Source of the DNA: Sphingopyxis sp. H050
GTDB lineage: Bacteria > Pseudomonadota > Alphaproteobacteria > Sphingomonadales > Sphingomonadaceae
Assembly (NCBI RefSeq): GCF_001468265.1
Contig: NZ_LNRZ01000008.1
Span: 124,001-188,000, forward strand
DNA length: 64,000 nt
Reading direction: 5' to 3'
Part shown: piece by piece, positions 27,613 through 35,833 of the stretch
How positions within the stretch are numbered: position 1 is the stretch's first letter
How the letters are laid out: each line of letters starts with the position of its first letter
Notes under the pieces: model-generated
Database searches by the model: none
Told to the model about the DNA's origin: nothing
Seen by the model: only the letters and a program-made list of their open reading frames with translations
Made by a program: the position numbers and the translations under genes

Positions 27613-29598
27613 ATGACCGACAGCACCGCGACGCCGCCAAACGATCCCGCTGGCCCCTGGGCCATTCCTGTGCGCCGTCCGTTGCCGGGGGAGGACAAAC
27701 CCAAGGGCGCGACCAGTTTCCCGCGCAAGGTCTGGCGCCTGTTGGTGGCGATCAAGGACGCGCTCGCGCTCCTCTTCCTGCTGCTGTTCTTCGCACTGCT
27801 CTTCGGGTTGCTCGCCGGGCGTCCCAACGCCTCGCTTCCCGTCAGCCAAGGCGCGCTCGTCGTCGATTTCGACGGCATCGTCACCGAACAGCCCTCCGAC
27901 GTCGATCCGCTCGCGGCGCTGTCGGGTCGCGACCAGCTCAAGGAAATCCGGACCCGCGACGTCGTCCATGCGCTCGAAACCGCGGCGACCGACAAACGCG
28001 TCACCTCGGTCGTGCTCGACCTCGATAGCTTCCTCGGCGGCGGGCAGGTCTCGCTCGCCGAGATCGGCAGCGCGATCGACAAGGTGCGCGCCAGGAAAAA
28101 ACCGGTGCTCGCCTTCGCCACTGCCTACACCACCGACAGCTATCAGGTGGCGGCGCATGCGAGCGAAATCTGGACCGACAGCGTCGGCGGCGTCGCGATC
28201 GCCGGCCCCGGCGGCTCGCGTCTCTACTACAAGGGGCTGCTGGACCGGCTCGGCGTCACCGCGCACATCTATCGCGTCGGCACCTTCAAGAGCGCGGTCG
28301 AACCTTTCCTGCGCAGCGACCAGTCGCCCGAGGCGAAGCAGGCCGACATGGCCTATGCGGGCGCGCTGTGGGAGAATTGGCTGACCGACGTGAAGAAGGC
28401 GCGGCCCGCGGCGAAGATCGACGCGTTCATTGCCGACACCGCGGGCGCAGTGAAGGCCGCGGGTAATGACATGTCGAAGGCCTCGCTCGATGCGGGTCTC
28501 GTCGACAAGGTCGGCAGCCGCATGGCGTTCAACCAGCGCGTGACCGAGATCAGCGGCGCCTATGACGACAGCCAGCCGTGGGCCTTCAACGCGATCCCGC
28601 TCGAAAACTGGGTCGCGGCGAACCCACCGAGCACCAGCGGCGCGGCGATTGCGGTGATCCCGGTGGTCGGCGAAATCATCGACGGCGAGGCGCCCAACGG
28701 CATGGCGGGCGGCGACACGGTCGCGCAGCACATCCTCGATGCGATTTCGGACAGCGGCACCAAGGCGGTCGTGCTGCGCGTCGATTCGCCCGGCGGATCG
28801 GTGCTGGCGTCGGAGCATATCCGGCAGGCGCTGTTGGCCGCCAAGGCCAAAAAGCTGCCCGTCGTCGTGTCGATGGCGAATGTCGCGGCATCGGGCGGCT
28901 ATTGGATTTCGACCCCGGCCGACCGTATCTTCGCCGAGCCCGAGACGATCACCGGCTCGATCGGCGTTTTCGGCATCCTGCCAAGCTTCGACCAGGCGTT
29001 GGCGAAGATCGGCGTCAACGCCGACGGCATCGCGACCACCCCGCTGTCGGGCCAGCCCGACATCCTGGGCGGCGTCAACGACGAGTTCAACGCCCTCGCA
29101 CAGGCCAGCGTCGAGGATATCTACGCGCGCTTCACCGGCCTCGTCGCCAAGAGCCGCAAGCAACCGCTCGAGAAGATCCGCACGATCGCAGAGGGCCGCG
29201 TCTGGGCCGGCGGCACCGCCCGCCAGATCGGCCTCGTCGATCAGTTCGGCGGGCTGCCCGACGCGCTCGCCGCCGCGGCGAAGCTCGCGAAGATCGATGG
29301 CGCCTTTTACGCCAAATATTATGAGGACGAACCCAGCGAATTTTCGAAGATGATCGCCAGCCTGTCGGGCGCCGAGGAAGGCGAAGAAGCCGCGGCGCCG
29401 CGCGGCTGGTTTGGCATCGCAGCGATGAACCGCCAACTCGCCGAGCGGCGGCTGGTGCAGGATATGACGCTGCTGACCCGGGCCGGATCGATCCAGGCGT
29501 CGTGCCTCGACTGCCGCGCCTTCCTGCCCGCCGTCCCGCGCGCCGCCGACGCCAAGGCGAAGAGCGTCCTCGGGACGCTCGCGCTGCTGCTGAAGTAG
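27613..29598 (+). CDS. sppA: signal peptide peptidase SppA, 67K type
   Basis: 661 residues, the long bacterial form with two S49 domains. One transmembrane helix at about 45-68. Catalytic Lys226 in YRVGTFKSAVEP (N-terminal half) and Ser427 in NVAASGGYWIS (C-terminal half) match the dyad known for E. coli SppA. It digests cleaved signal peptides in the membrane. ATG at 27613; the intergenic stretch before it has no clear promoter. Followed by inverted repeats and a convergent hydrolase gene. Confidence 0.95.
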   Translation: MTDSTATPPNDPAGPWAIPVRRPLPGEDKPKGATSFPRKVWRLLVAIKDALALLFLLLFFALLFGLLAGRPNASLPVSQGALVVDFDGIVTEQPSDVDPLAALSGRDQLKEIRTRDVVHALETAATDKRVTSVVLDLDSFLGGGQVSLAEIGSAIDKVRARKKPVLAFATAYTTDSYQVAAHASEIWTDSVGGVAIAGPGGSRLYYKGLLDRLGVTAHIYRVGTFKSAVEPFLRSDQSPEAKQADMAYAGALWENWLTDVKKARPAAKIDAFIADTAGAVKAAGNDMSKASLDAGLVDKVGSRMAFNQRVTEISGAYDDSQPWAFNAIPLENWVAANPPSTSGAAIAVIPVVGEIIDGEAPNGMAGGDTVAQHILDAISDSGTKAVVLRVDSPGGSVLASEHIRQALLAAKAKKLPVVVSMANVAASGGYWISTPADRIFAEPETITGSIGVFGILPSFDQALAKIGVNADGIATTPLSGQPDILGGVNDEFNALAQASVEDIYARFTGLVAKSRKQPLEKIRTIAEGRVWAGGTARQIGLVDQFGGLPDALAAAAKLAKIDGAFYAKYYEDEPSEFSKMIASLSGAEEGEEAAAPRGWFGIAAMNRQLAERRLVQDMTLLTRAGSIQASCLDCRAFLPAVPRAADAKAKSVLGTLALLLK

Positions 29599-29601
29599 GT
29601 C

Positions 29602-29693
29602 CGCTCCCGCTTGCGGGAGGGGTCACGGGAGGGTCTGCCGAGGCACCGCCCCGAATGAGATGCCTTCCCCCGACCCCTCCCATAAATGGGAAG
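29602..29693. repeat. palindromic intergenic element after sppA
   Basis: CTCCCGCTTGCGGGAG is a short hairpin at the left end; GGGAGGGGTCACGGG pairs with CCCGACCCCTCCC near the right end. It occupies the gap between convergent sppA and alpha/beta-hydrolase genes and can serve as a two-way terminator. Confidence 0.6.
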
Positions 29694-29700
29694 GCGAACG

Positions 29701-30603
29701 TTACGCCGCCAGCGCGACCCCCTTCGCATGCTCCGCGATCGCGCCAGCGAGCGTATCGACCAGCGCAAGCGGCAGGTCGTGCCCCATGCCGGGTATGGTC
29801 AGCAGCCGGGCGCCCGGGATATTCTCCGCCGTGTCGCGTCCGCCTGCAATCGGCACCAGCGGATCGGCCTCGCCATGGATCACCAGCGTCGGCGCCTTGA
29901 TCGACTTCAGCATCGGCCGCCGGTCGCCGTCGGCGACGATCGCCGCCATCTGGCGCGCAACGCCCTGCGGATACCAGCCGCGCTCGAAATCGCTGCGGAC
30001 GCGGCGCTGGAGTCGCTCCTCCGCCGCCGGATAGTCGGGGCTGCCGATCACGCGCGCGGCGTTGACCGAATAGGCGATGAGCGCCTCGGGATCGCCGTTC
30101 ATCGGGCGGTTGGCGAGCACGCGCATCGCCTCTTTCTGCGCGCGCGGCAGCCGCGGGTTGCCGGTCGTCGACATCACCGAGGTCAGCGATAGCGTCCGTT
30201 CGGGATAGCGCGCCGCGATATGCTGCGCGATCATCCCGCCCATCGATGCCCCGACGATATGCGCCCGCTGGATGCCGATATGGTCGAGCAGCGCCACGCC
30301 GTCAGCCGCCATGTCGGCGAGCGTATAGGCGCTGCGCACCGGCAGCTTGAGCGCCGCCTTGACGAACATCCATTTGAGGTTGGGAACGCCCGCCGCATCG
30401 AAACGCGTCGACAGGCCGACGTCGCGGTTGTCGTAGCGGATGACGCGAAAGCCGTGCGCCACGAGCGCATCGACAAATTCGTCGGGCCATAAAGTCAGCT
30501 GTCCGCCGAGCCCCATCACCAGCAGGATCGCGGGCGCGTCCTTCGGCCCCTTATCCTCATAGGTGATGCTGATGCCGTTCGCCGTCGCCTGCTCGGTCGT
30601 CAT
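29701..30603 (-). CDS. alpha/beta hydrolase
   Basis: 300 residues. Oxyanion region VMGLGGQL, RYDNRDVGLS, nucleophile elbow VGASMGG with Ser120, acid in HGEADPLVPI and His in IPGMGHDLP: a full catalytic triad of the fluoroacetate/haloalkane-dehalogenase-like superfamily, close to proteins annotated as lipolytic or peroxidase-type hydrolases. Cytosolic, as no signal peptide is present. Substrate unknown. No operon partner; the MpaB-like gene lies 54 bases upstream on the same strand. Confidence 0.9.
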   Translation of the reverse strand: MTTEQATANGISITYEDKGPKDAPAILLVMGLGGQLTLWPDEFVDALVAHGFRVIRYDNRDVGLSTRFDAAGVPNLKWMFVKAALKLPVRSAYTLADMAADGVALLDHIGIQRAHIVGASMGGMIAQHIAARYPERTLSLTSVMSTTGNPRLPRAQKEAMRVLANRPMNGDPEALIAYSVNAARVIGSPDYPAAEERLQRRVRSDFERGWYPQGVARQMAAIVADGDRRPMLKSIKAPTLVIHGEADPLVPIAGGRDTAENIPGARLLTIPGMGHDLPLALVDTLAGAIAEHAKGVALAA

Positions 30604-30657
30604 ACCGCTGGAATCCTTTGCCGTTAGCCGACCAACATGCCGCGAAGTGCAGCGCGG

Positions 30658-31983
30658 TCAAGCCGTCGCGGGACGATAATGCGCGGCGTCGGACTGGAAC
30701 TCGGCGCGGCCATAGCCGGCGAGCTGGCGGTTGATCCGGCGCACGAGGCGGCGATCGGCAAGGTGACGCAGCACCGGCACGCGCGAGGCAACGCGGTATG
30801 CCGTCATCCGCCCGGCCAGCGCGAGCATCGTCGCGCCATAGATCAGGTGATCGCGGCGGCCGACCGGCACCCCGACGCTCTCGGCGCGCTCGGCATCGCC
30901 GTTGAGGAACGCCTTCACGAAAAAGACGCGGCTCACCGACCGCTCCAGGCGGCGCTTGACGCGGCCCGCGGGCGACGGATCGGTCGACAGCTCGGCCTCC
31001 ATCGTCGCACGCAGCAGCCCGCCGCAGACCGGATCGTCATATTCGTAACGCAGCGTCGCGCTTCGCGTCCGCCAGATACGCACGATCTCTTGCGGATTGT
31101 CGGCAAGCAAATCCTCGGGCAAACCGAGCAGAAAGCAGCGATAGCGCGCCAGCTCGACGCGCCCGCGCTCCAACCGATTGAACGATGTGCGCCCGCTCTT
31201 GAGCACGTCCTGTGACAGAAAGTAAATCGGGATCAGACCAGCGGGCATCTGGTCGAGCTGCGGGATCGGCACGCCATAGGTTTCGGCGTCCCACATGCCC
31301 GGCCGCGACAAGACATTGACGCGCACCATCGAGTGCATCAGCCGCACCATCGCCGCCGCCTTGAATCCCGGCCCGAAGCGACTTAGCGCCCCCGGCAGCG
31401 CCGTCGTGGCGAAGAAGGTCGCGGTCTCCTTCACCCGCCGCGCGGCGGTCGCATGGCCGAGCGTTCCGGTCAGCGCCATCGGCAGCGCCGAATATTTGTT
31501 GAGGAAAGTCGCGATAAAGGCGCCGCGGATGAGGAAGGGCGCAAGGTTCGCGGTCGCGTTGCGCTCATAAGCGGCGCCCTCCTCGACCAGCGCCATGTCG
31601 ACCCAGTCGGGTTTCGCTTCCATCTCGCGGATCAGCGCGACGAGTTCGGGCGGGGCCTCGGCGACCGCCTCGACCCCCTTGTCGCATGCCTCGACCAGCA
31701 TCGCGACAGTCCGCTGGAATCCCAGCCCCGGCATTAGCGCCGCATAGGCGTCGCCCGTGCGGTCGCCGAGCATCGTATATTCGCGGATGCGCGCGACGAG
31801 ATCGGCGTCGTCCAGATAGGCGCCGCGGTCGATCCCGCGGACACGGCTGAGCTCGCTCGTCGCATCGGGCTCCACCGCCCAGCGTTCGGGGGCGCGGTCG
31901 AAGTCGAACCGCCCGAACAGGTCGGGCAAGGCAAGGGCCTGGTCGCGGACCTGGCGGGCGATAGTGTCGAGCGCAGCGGTCAT
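30658..31983 (-). CDS. MpaB/DUF2236-type oxygenase family protein
   Basis: 441 residues, mostly helical. The core region with YTMLGDRTGDAYAALM, AAMVRLMHSMVRVN and VPIPQLDQM fits the family that includes latex-clearing protein and fungal MpaB, where a histidine and a nearby arginine hold a heme. The heme role here is inferred from the family. The start is taken as ATG 31983 rather than TTG 31992. No secretion signal is evident, so the protein is probably cytoplasmic. Neighbours give no substrate hint. Confidence 0.8.
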   Translation of the reverse strand: MTAALDTIARQVRDQALALPDLFGRFDFDRAPERWAVEPDATSELSRVRGIDRGAYLDDADLVARIREYTMLGDRTGDAYAALMPGLGFQRTVAMLVEACDKGVEAVAEAPPELVALIREMEAKPDWVDMALVEEGAAYERNATANLAPFLIRGAFIATFLNKYSALPMALTGTLGHATAARRVKETATFFATTALPGALSRFGPGFKAAAMVRLMHSMVRVNVLSRPGMWDAETYGVPIPQLDQMPAGLIPIYFLSQDVLKSGRTSFNRLERGRVELARYRCFLLGLPEDLLADNPQEIVRIWRTRSATLRYEYDDPVCGGLLRATMEAELSTDPSPAGRVKRRLERSVSRVFFVKAFLNGDAERAESVGVPVGRRDHLIYGATMLALAGRMTAYRVASRVPVLRHLADRRLVRRINRQLAGYGRAEFQSDAAHYRPATA

Positions 31984-32016
31984 GGCGCCCAAACTGCCAT
32001 ATTCCCGATCCTGTTG

Positions 32017-32274
32017 TCAGCCCATCAATCGCGACAGCATCGAAGAGCGCAGGCGCGCCCATGGTTTGAGAGTTGCCGACGATGTCAGAGGCCGCCGAAA
32101 AAACGCCCGGCCCTTTGGCGATGCCACCAGGGGCAGGATGAAGATGATCAGCGATAGGCCCACGATCCAGCGCCCCGTCGACACGGGATCGCTGCACGCG
32201 TTCGCGCACTCGGGCGCCTCGACTCCGGCGCCGAAAAGGATCAGCAATGTCGACAAAATTCGGCCAGTCCCCAC
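32017..32274 (-). CDS. small hypothetical membrane protein
   Basis: 85 residues from GTG 32274 with a GGGGGG tract eight bases upstream. Two hydrophobic segments (about 6-16 and 35-51) flank a loop with two cysteines (PECANACSD), and the C-terminus is basic. No family recognised. It is placed between the MpaB-like and TRIC-like genes on the same strand. The regular spacing and membrane pattern favour a real gene, but it is short and unsupported by homology. Confidence 0.45.
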   Translation of the reverse strand: MGTGRILSTLLILFGAGVEAPECANACSDPVSTGRWIVGLSLIIFILPLVASPKGRAFFRRPLTSSATLKPWARLRSSMLSRLMG

Positions 32275-32352
32275 GACACGCCCCCCGCGTGTCGGCCGCG
32301 ATCCTAGTGGATCAAAGTTAAACGGAGCGTTGCGGCGAGATTATGCCGCTGT

Positions 32353-32979
32353 TTACCGCGATTCGCGGGGCCCCCTATAGGCAGGAAGCGCCAAAGACCA
32401 GCGAATTGCTGCACCGCGCAAAATAAATCCGGCGCTCGCGCCAACGACCGCCGCCGTTGCTGTCCCCGTTCCCAGCCAAAGCAGGATCAGGAAAAGTCCC
32501 GAGGCCAAGGCGGCCGCGGTGACATAGATTTCCGGGCGCACGATGATCGACGGCACCCCCGCCAATATGTCGCGGATCGTGCCGCCGACACAGCCGGTGA
32601 TGACGCCCATCAGCAGTGCGGGAACCGGCGGAACGCCCCACGCCAGCGCTTTGGCGGTGCCGAATACCGCATAGGCGGCCAGTCCCACCGCATCGGCCCA
32701 TTCGAGCAATTGTCCCTGCCACCAGCGTTCGGGCGTGATCCAGACAAGGAACGCAATGGCGATGCACACGGCCGCGATTGCGCCGTCCTGAACCCAGAAC
32801 ACCGGCGCCCCGATCAGCAGGTCGCGCACACTGCCCCCGCCGACGCCGGTGACGAGCGCGAAGAAGCAGGCGGTGATCAGCGTCTGCCGCAAACGCACCG
32901 CCATCAACGCCCCCGACAGCGCGAACACCGCGATCCCGGCGAGGTCGAGCAGGCGGATGAGGGTTTGGGGCTCCATCAT
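32353..32979 (-). CDS. trimeric intracellular cation channel family protein (YadS/YicG-like)
   Basis: 208 residues with seven hydrophobic helices arranged as a duplication: GGGSVRDLL near residue 47 and GGTIRDIL near residue 130 are the paired Gly-rich/Arg-Asp motifs of the TRIC (UPF0126) family of prokaryotic potassium or glycine channels. ATG 32979 has GGAAAT upstream. The gene is separate from lpd (60-base gap) and probably independently expressed. Confidence 0.92.
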   Translation of the reverse strand: MMEPQTLIRLLDLAGIAVFALSGALMAVRLRQTLITACFFALVTGVGGGSVRDLLIGAPVFWVQDGAIAAVCIAIAFLVWITPERWWQGQLLEWADAVGLAAYAVFGTAKALAWGVPPVPALLMGVITGCVGGTIRDILAGVPSIIVRPEIYVTAAALASGLFLILLWLGTGTATAAVVGASAGFILRGAAIRWSLALPAYRGPRESR

Positions 32980-33038
32980 GGCAAAGATTTCCAACACGCC
33001 AACCCGTCAACCACGCGAAGCCCGGGATCACCGAAATA

Positions 33039-34448
33039 TCAGATGTGGATCGGCTTGCCCGTCACCGCCATCGCCGCTTCCTTCACCGCTTCGCTGTGCG
33101 TCGGATGCGCGTGGCAGGTGTAGGCGATGTCCTCGGACGTCGCGCCGAATTCCATCGCCTGCGCCGCCTGCGCGATCATCGTGCCCGCGACGCTGGCGAT
33201 GATCCAGACGCCCAGCACGCGGTCGGTTTTGGCATCGGCGATCACCTTCACGAAGCCGTCGGGCTCGTGGTTGGTCTTGGCGCGGCTGTTGCCCGCCATC
33301 GGGAATTTGCCAACCTTGATGCCTTCAGGGCTTTGGGCCCTTTCCTTTGCCTGCTCTTCGGTCAGGCCGACGCCAGCGATTTCCGGCAGGGTGTAGACGA
33401 CCGACGGGATGACATCATGGTTCACGATCCCGGTCAGCCCGGCGATATTCTCGGCGACCGCAATGCCCTCATCCTCGGCCTTGTGCGCAAGCATCGGGCC
33501 GGGGATGACGTCGCCGATCGCCCAAATGCCAGGCACCTGGGTCGAGAAATCATGGTCGGTTTCGATCTGGCCGCGCGCATTGACTGCAAGCCCGGCCTTG
33601 TCGAGCCCCAGCCCGTCGGTGTTCGGACGGCGACCGATCGAGACCAGCACGACATCGGCCTCCAGCGTTTCGGCTTCCCCGCCCGCCGCGGGCTCCAGCG
33701 TCAGCACCGCCGACTTGCCCTTTACCTCGGCCTTGGTGACCTTGGTCTTCAGCTTGAATTCGATGCCCTGCTTCTTGAAGATGCGGTTCGCGTCCTTGCG
33801 CACGTCGGCGTCCATGCCGGGCAGGATCTGATCGAGATATTCGACGACCGTGACCTTGGCGCCGAGGCGGCGCCACACGCTGCCGAGTTCGAGCCCGATC
33901 ACGCCGCCGCCGATCACGACCATATGGCCCGGCACCTTCGCGAGTTCGAGCGCGCCGGTCGAATCGACGATGATCTGCTTGTCGTTGTCGACCTCGACGC
34001 CCGGCAGCGGGGTGACCGACGAGCCGGTGGCGATGACGATATTCTTGGCGCGATAGGTCTTGCCCGCGACCTCGACGCTGTCTTTCGCGGTGAACTGCGC
34101 ATAGCCCTTCAGCCAGTCGACCTTGTTCTTCTTGAACAGGAATTCGATGCCGCCGGTCAGGCCCTTGACCGCGTCGATGCGCTGGCCGTGCATCGCGGGC
34201 AGGTTGAGCTTGGGGGTCACATCGATCCCCATCTTCGCCATCGCGCCGTTCGCCGCCGCATCGAAATATTCCGACGCGTGGAGCATCGCCTTAGACGGGA
34301 TACAACCGACGTTGAGGCAGGTGCCGCCGAGCGTCTCGCGCCCCTCGGCGCACGCGGTCTTCAGACCCAGCTGCGCCGCGCGGATCGCCGCGACATAACC
34401 GCCGGGCCCGGCACCGATGACAAGGACGTCGTAGTCGTAATCAGCCAT
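33039..34448 (-). CDS. lpdA: dihydrolipoyl dehydrogenase (E3)
   Basis: 469 residues. FAD-binding VIGAGPGGYVAA, redox-active disulfide GGTCLNVGCIPSK (Cys44 and Cys49), NAD motif VIGGGVIGLELG, and the C-terminal His-Glu pair HAHPTHSE. As the last gene of the mdh-sucD-sucA-sucB block it reoxidises the lipoyl group of 2-oxoglutarate dehydrogenase. Forty-five bases separate it from sucB, with no terminator between. Confidence 0.97.
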   Translation of the reverse strand: MADYDYDVLVIGAGPGGYVAAIRAAQLGLKTACAEGRETLGGTCLNVGCIPSKAMLHASEYFDAAANGAMAKMGIDVTPKLNLPAMHGQRIDAVKGLTGGIEFLFKKNKVDWLKGYAQFTAKDSVEVAGKTYRAKNIVIATGSSVTPLPGVEVDNDKQIIVDSTGALELAKVPGHMVVIGGGVIGLELGSVWRRLGAKVTVVEYLDQILPGMDADVRKDANRIFKKQGIEFKLKTKVTKAEVKGKSAVLTLEPAAGGEAETLEADVVLVSIGRRPNTDGLGLDKAGLAVNARGQIETDHDFSTQVPGIWAIGDVIPGPMLAHKAEDEGIAVAENIAGLTGIVNHDVIPSVVYTLPEIAGVGLTEEQAKERAQSPEGIKVGKFPMAGNSRAKTNHEPDGFVKVIADAKTDRVLGVWIIASVAGTMIAQAAQAMEFGATSEDIAYTCHAHPTHSEAVKEAAMAVTGKPIHI

Positions 34449-34493
34449 TTATATCATTCCTTTCACCCCACGGGGGGACGGGGAGAAATATCC

Positions 34494-35738
34494 TTAGAGA
34501 TCGATCAGCAACCGCGTCGGATCCTCGATCGCTTCCTTGATCGTCTTCAAGAAGGTCACCGCTTCGCGGCCGTCGATCAGACGGTGATCATAGCTCATCG
34601 CCAGATACATCATCGGACGGATCACGATCTCGCCGTTCCGGACGACCGGGCGGTCTTCGATGCGGTGGAGGCCGAGCACGGCCGACTGCGGCGGGTTGAT
34701 GATCGGGGTCGACATCAGGCCGCCGAAAACGCCGCCGTTCGAGATGGTGAAGGTGCCGCCGGTCATGTCGTCGATCGTCAGCGTGCCCTCCTTGGCGCGC
34801 TTGCCAAGGTCGGCGATCGCCTTCTCGATGTCGGCGAACGACAGGCTGTCGGCATTGCGGACGACGGGCACGACGAGGCCGTTCGGCGCGCTGACCGCGA
34901 CCGAGACGTCGAGATAGTCGTGATAGACGATCTCGTCGCCGTCGATGCGTGCATTGACCGCGGGGATGTCATGCGCGGCAAGCGCGACCGCCTTGGTGAA
35001 GAAGCTCATGAAGCCGAGGCGCACGCCATGCTTCTTTTCAAAGCTCTCGCGATATTTGTCGCGCGTCGCGATCACCGCCGACATGTCGACATCGTTGAAC
35101 GTCGTCAGCATCGCCGCCGTGTCCTGCGCCGCCTTCAGCCGCTTGGCGATCGTCTGGCGGAGGCGCGTCATCTTGACGCGCTCTTCCTGACGGCCGGGGG
35201 CACCGCTGGCGGCGGGAGCGGCGGCAACCGCAGCGGGAGCCGGGGCGACTGCCGGCGCATTATTGGCAGCAGCGAGCACATCTTCCTTGGTCAGGCGGCC
35301 GTCCTTGCCGCTGCCTTGGATCTTCGTCGGGTCGACGCCATGCTCGAGCACGAGGCGGCGCACCGCGGGCGACATGGTGGTGACGGTATCGACGCCCTCG
35401 GAAGCCGGAGCCGCCGTTGCCGCGGGCGCCGGCGCAGCAGCCTCGGCCTTTGCAGCCGGAGCGGGCGCAGCCGCGGCAGGCGCCGGAGCAGCAGCGGCGC
35501 CGCCGGCCTCAATCGTCGCGATCGCCGCGCCGACATTGACCGTATCGCCGACCGCGGCGAGTTGCTGGCCCATCACGCCGGCGACCGGCGACGGCACTTC
35601 GACCGCGACCTTATCGGTCTCGAGGCTCGCGATGGGCTCGTCGAGCGCAACAGCTTCGCCGGGCTTCTTCAGCCATTCGCCGATCGTCGCTTCGGTAACG
35701 CTTTCGCCCAGCGTGGGGACTTTGATTTCGGTGCTCAT
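34494..35738 (-). CDS. sucB: dihydrolipoyllysine succinyltransferase (E2 of 2-oxoglutarate dehydrogenase)
   Basis: 414 residues: one lipoyl domain with modified Lys43 in [10 protein letters not shown], an Ala/Pro-rich hinge (about 82-115), an E1/E3-binding segment ([18 protein letters not shown]) and the catalytic domain ending [12 protein letters not shown] (His and Asp). Moves the succinyl group to CoA. The stretch between sucA and sucB carries a palindromic repeat (35755-35822). Confidence 0.96.
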   Translation of the reverse strand: MSTEIKVPTLGESVTEATIGEWLKKPGEAVALDEPIASLETDKVAVEVPSPVAGVMGQQLAAVGDTVNVGAAIATIEAGGAAAAPAPAAAAPAPAAKAEAAAPAPAATAAPASEGVDTVTTMSPAVRRLVLEHGVDPTKIQGSGKDGRLTKEDVLAAANNAPAVAPAPAAVAAAPAASGAPGRQEERVKMTRLRQTIAKRLKAAQDTAAMLTTFNDVDMSAVIATRDKYRESFEKKHGVRLGFMSFFTKAVALAAHDIPAVNARIDGDEIVYHDYLDVSVAVSAPNGLVVPVVRNADSLSFADIEKAIADLGKRAKEGTLTIDDMTGGTFTISNGGVFGGLMSTPIINPPQSAVLGLHRIEDRPVVRNGEIVIRPMMYLAMSYDHRLIDGREAVTFLKTIKEAIEDPTRLLIDL

Positions 35739-35754
35739 CGCTTCTTCTCTTTCC

Positions 35755-35822
35755 GTGCCCCTGCGAAGGCAGGGGCCCATCATCAAACGGTGGGAGATGG
35801 GCCCCTGCCTTGGCAGGGGCAC
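35755..35822. repeat. CCCTGCGAAGGCAGGGG-type palindrome inside the TCA block
   Basis: Arms of 27 bases (35755-35781 and 35796-35822) with a single mismatch and a 14-base loop, between sucA and sucB on their transcript. Member of the same broad family as 16485-16557. Confidence 0.8.
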
Positions 35823-35833
35823 ACCCTATAATC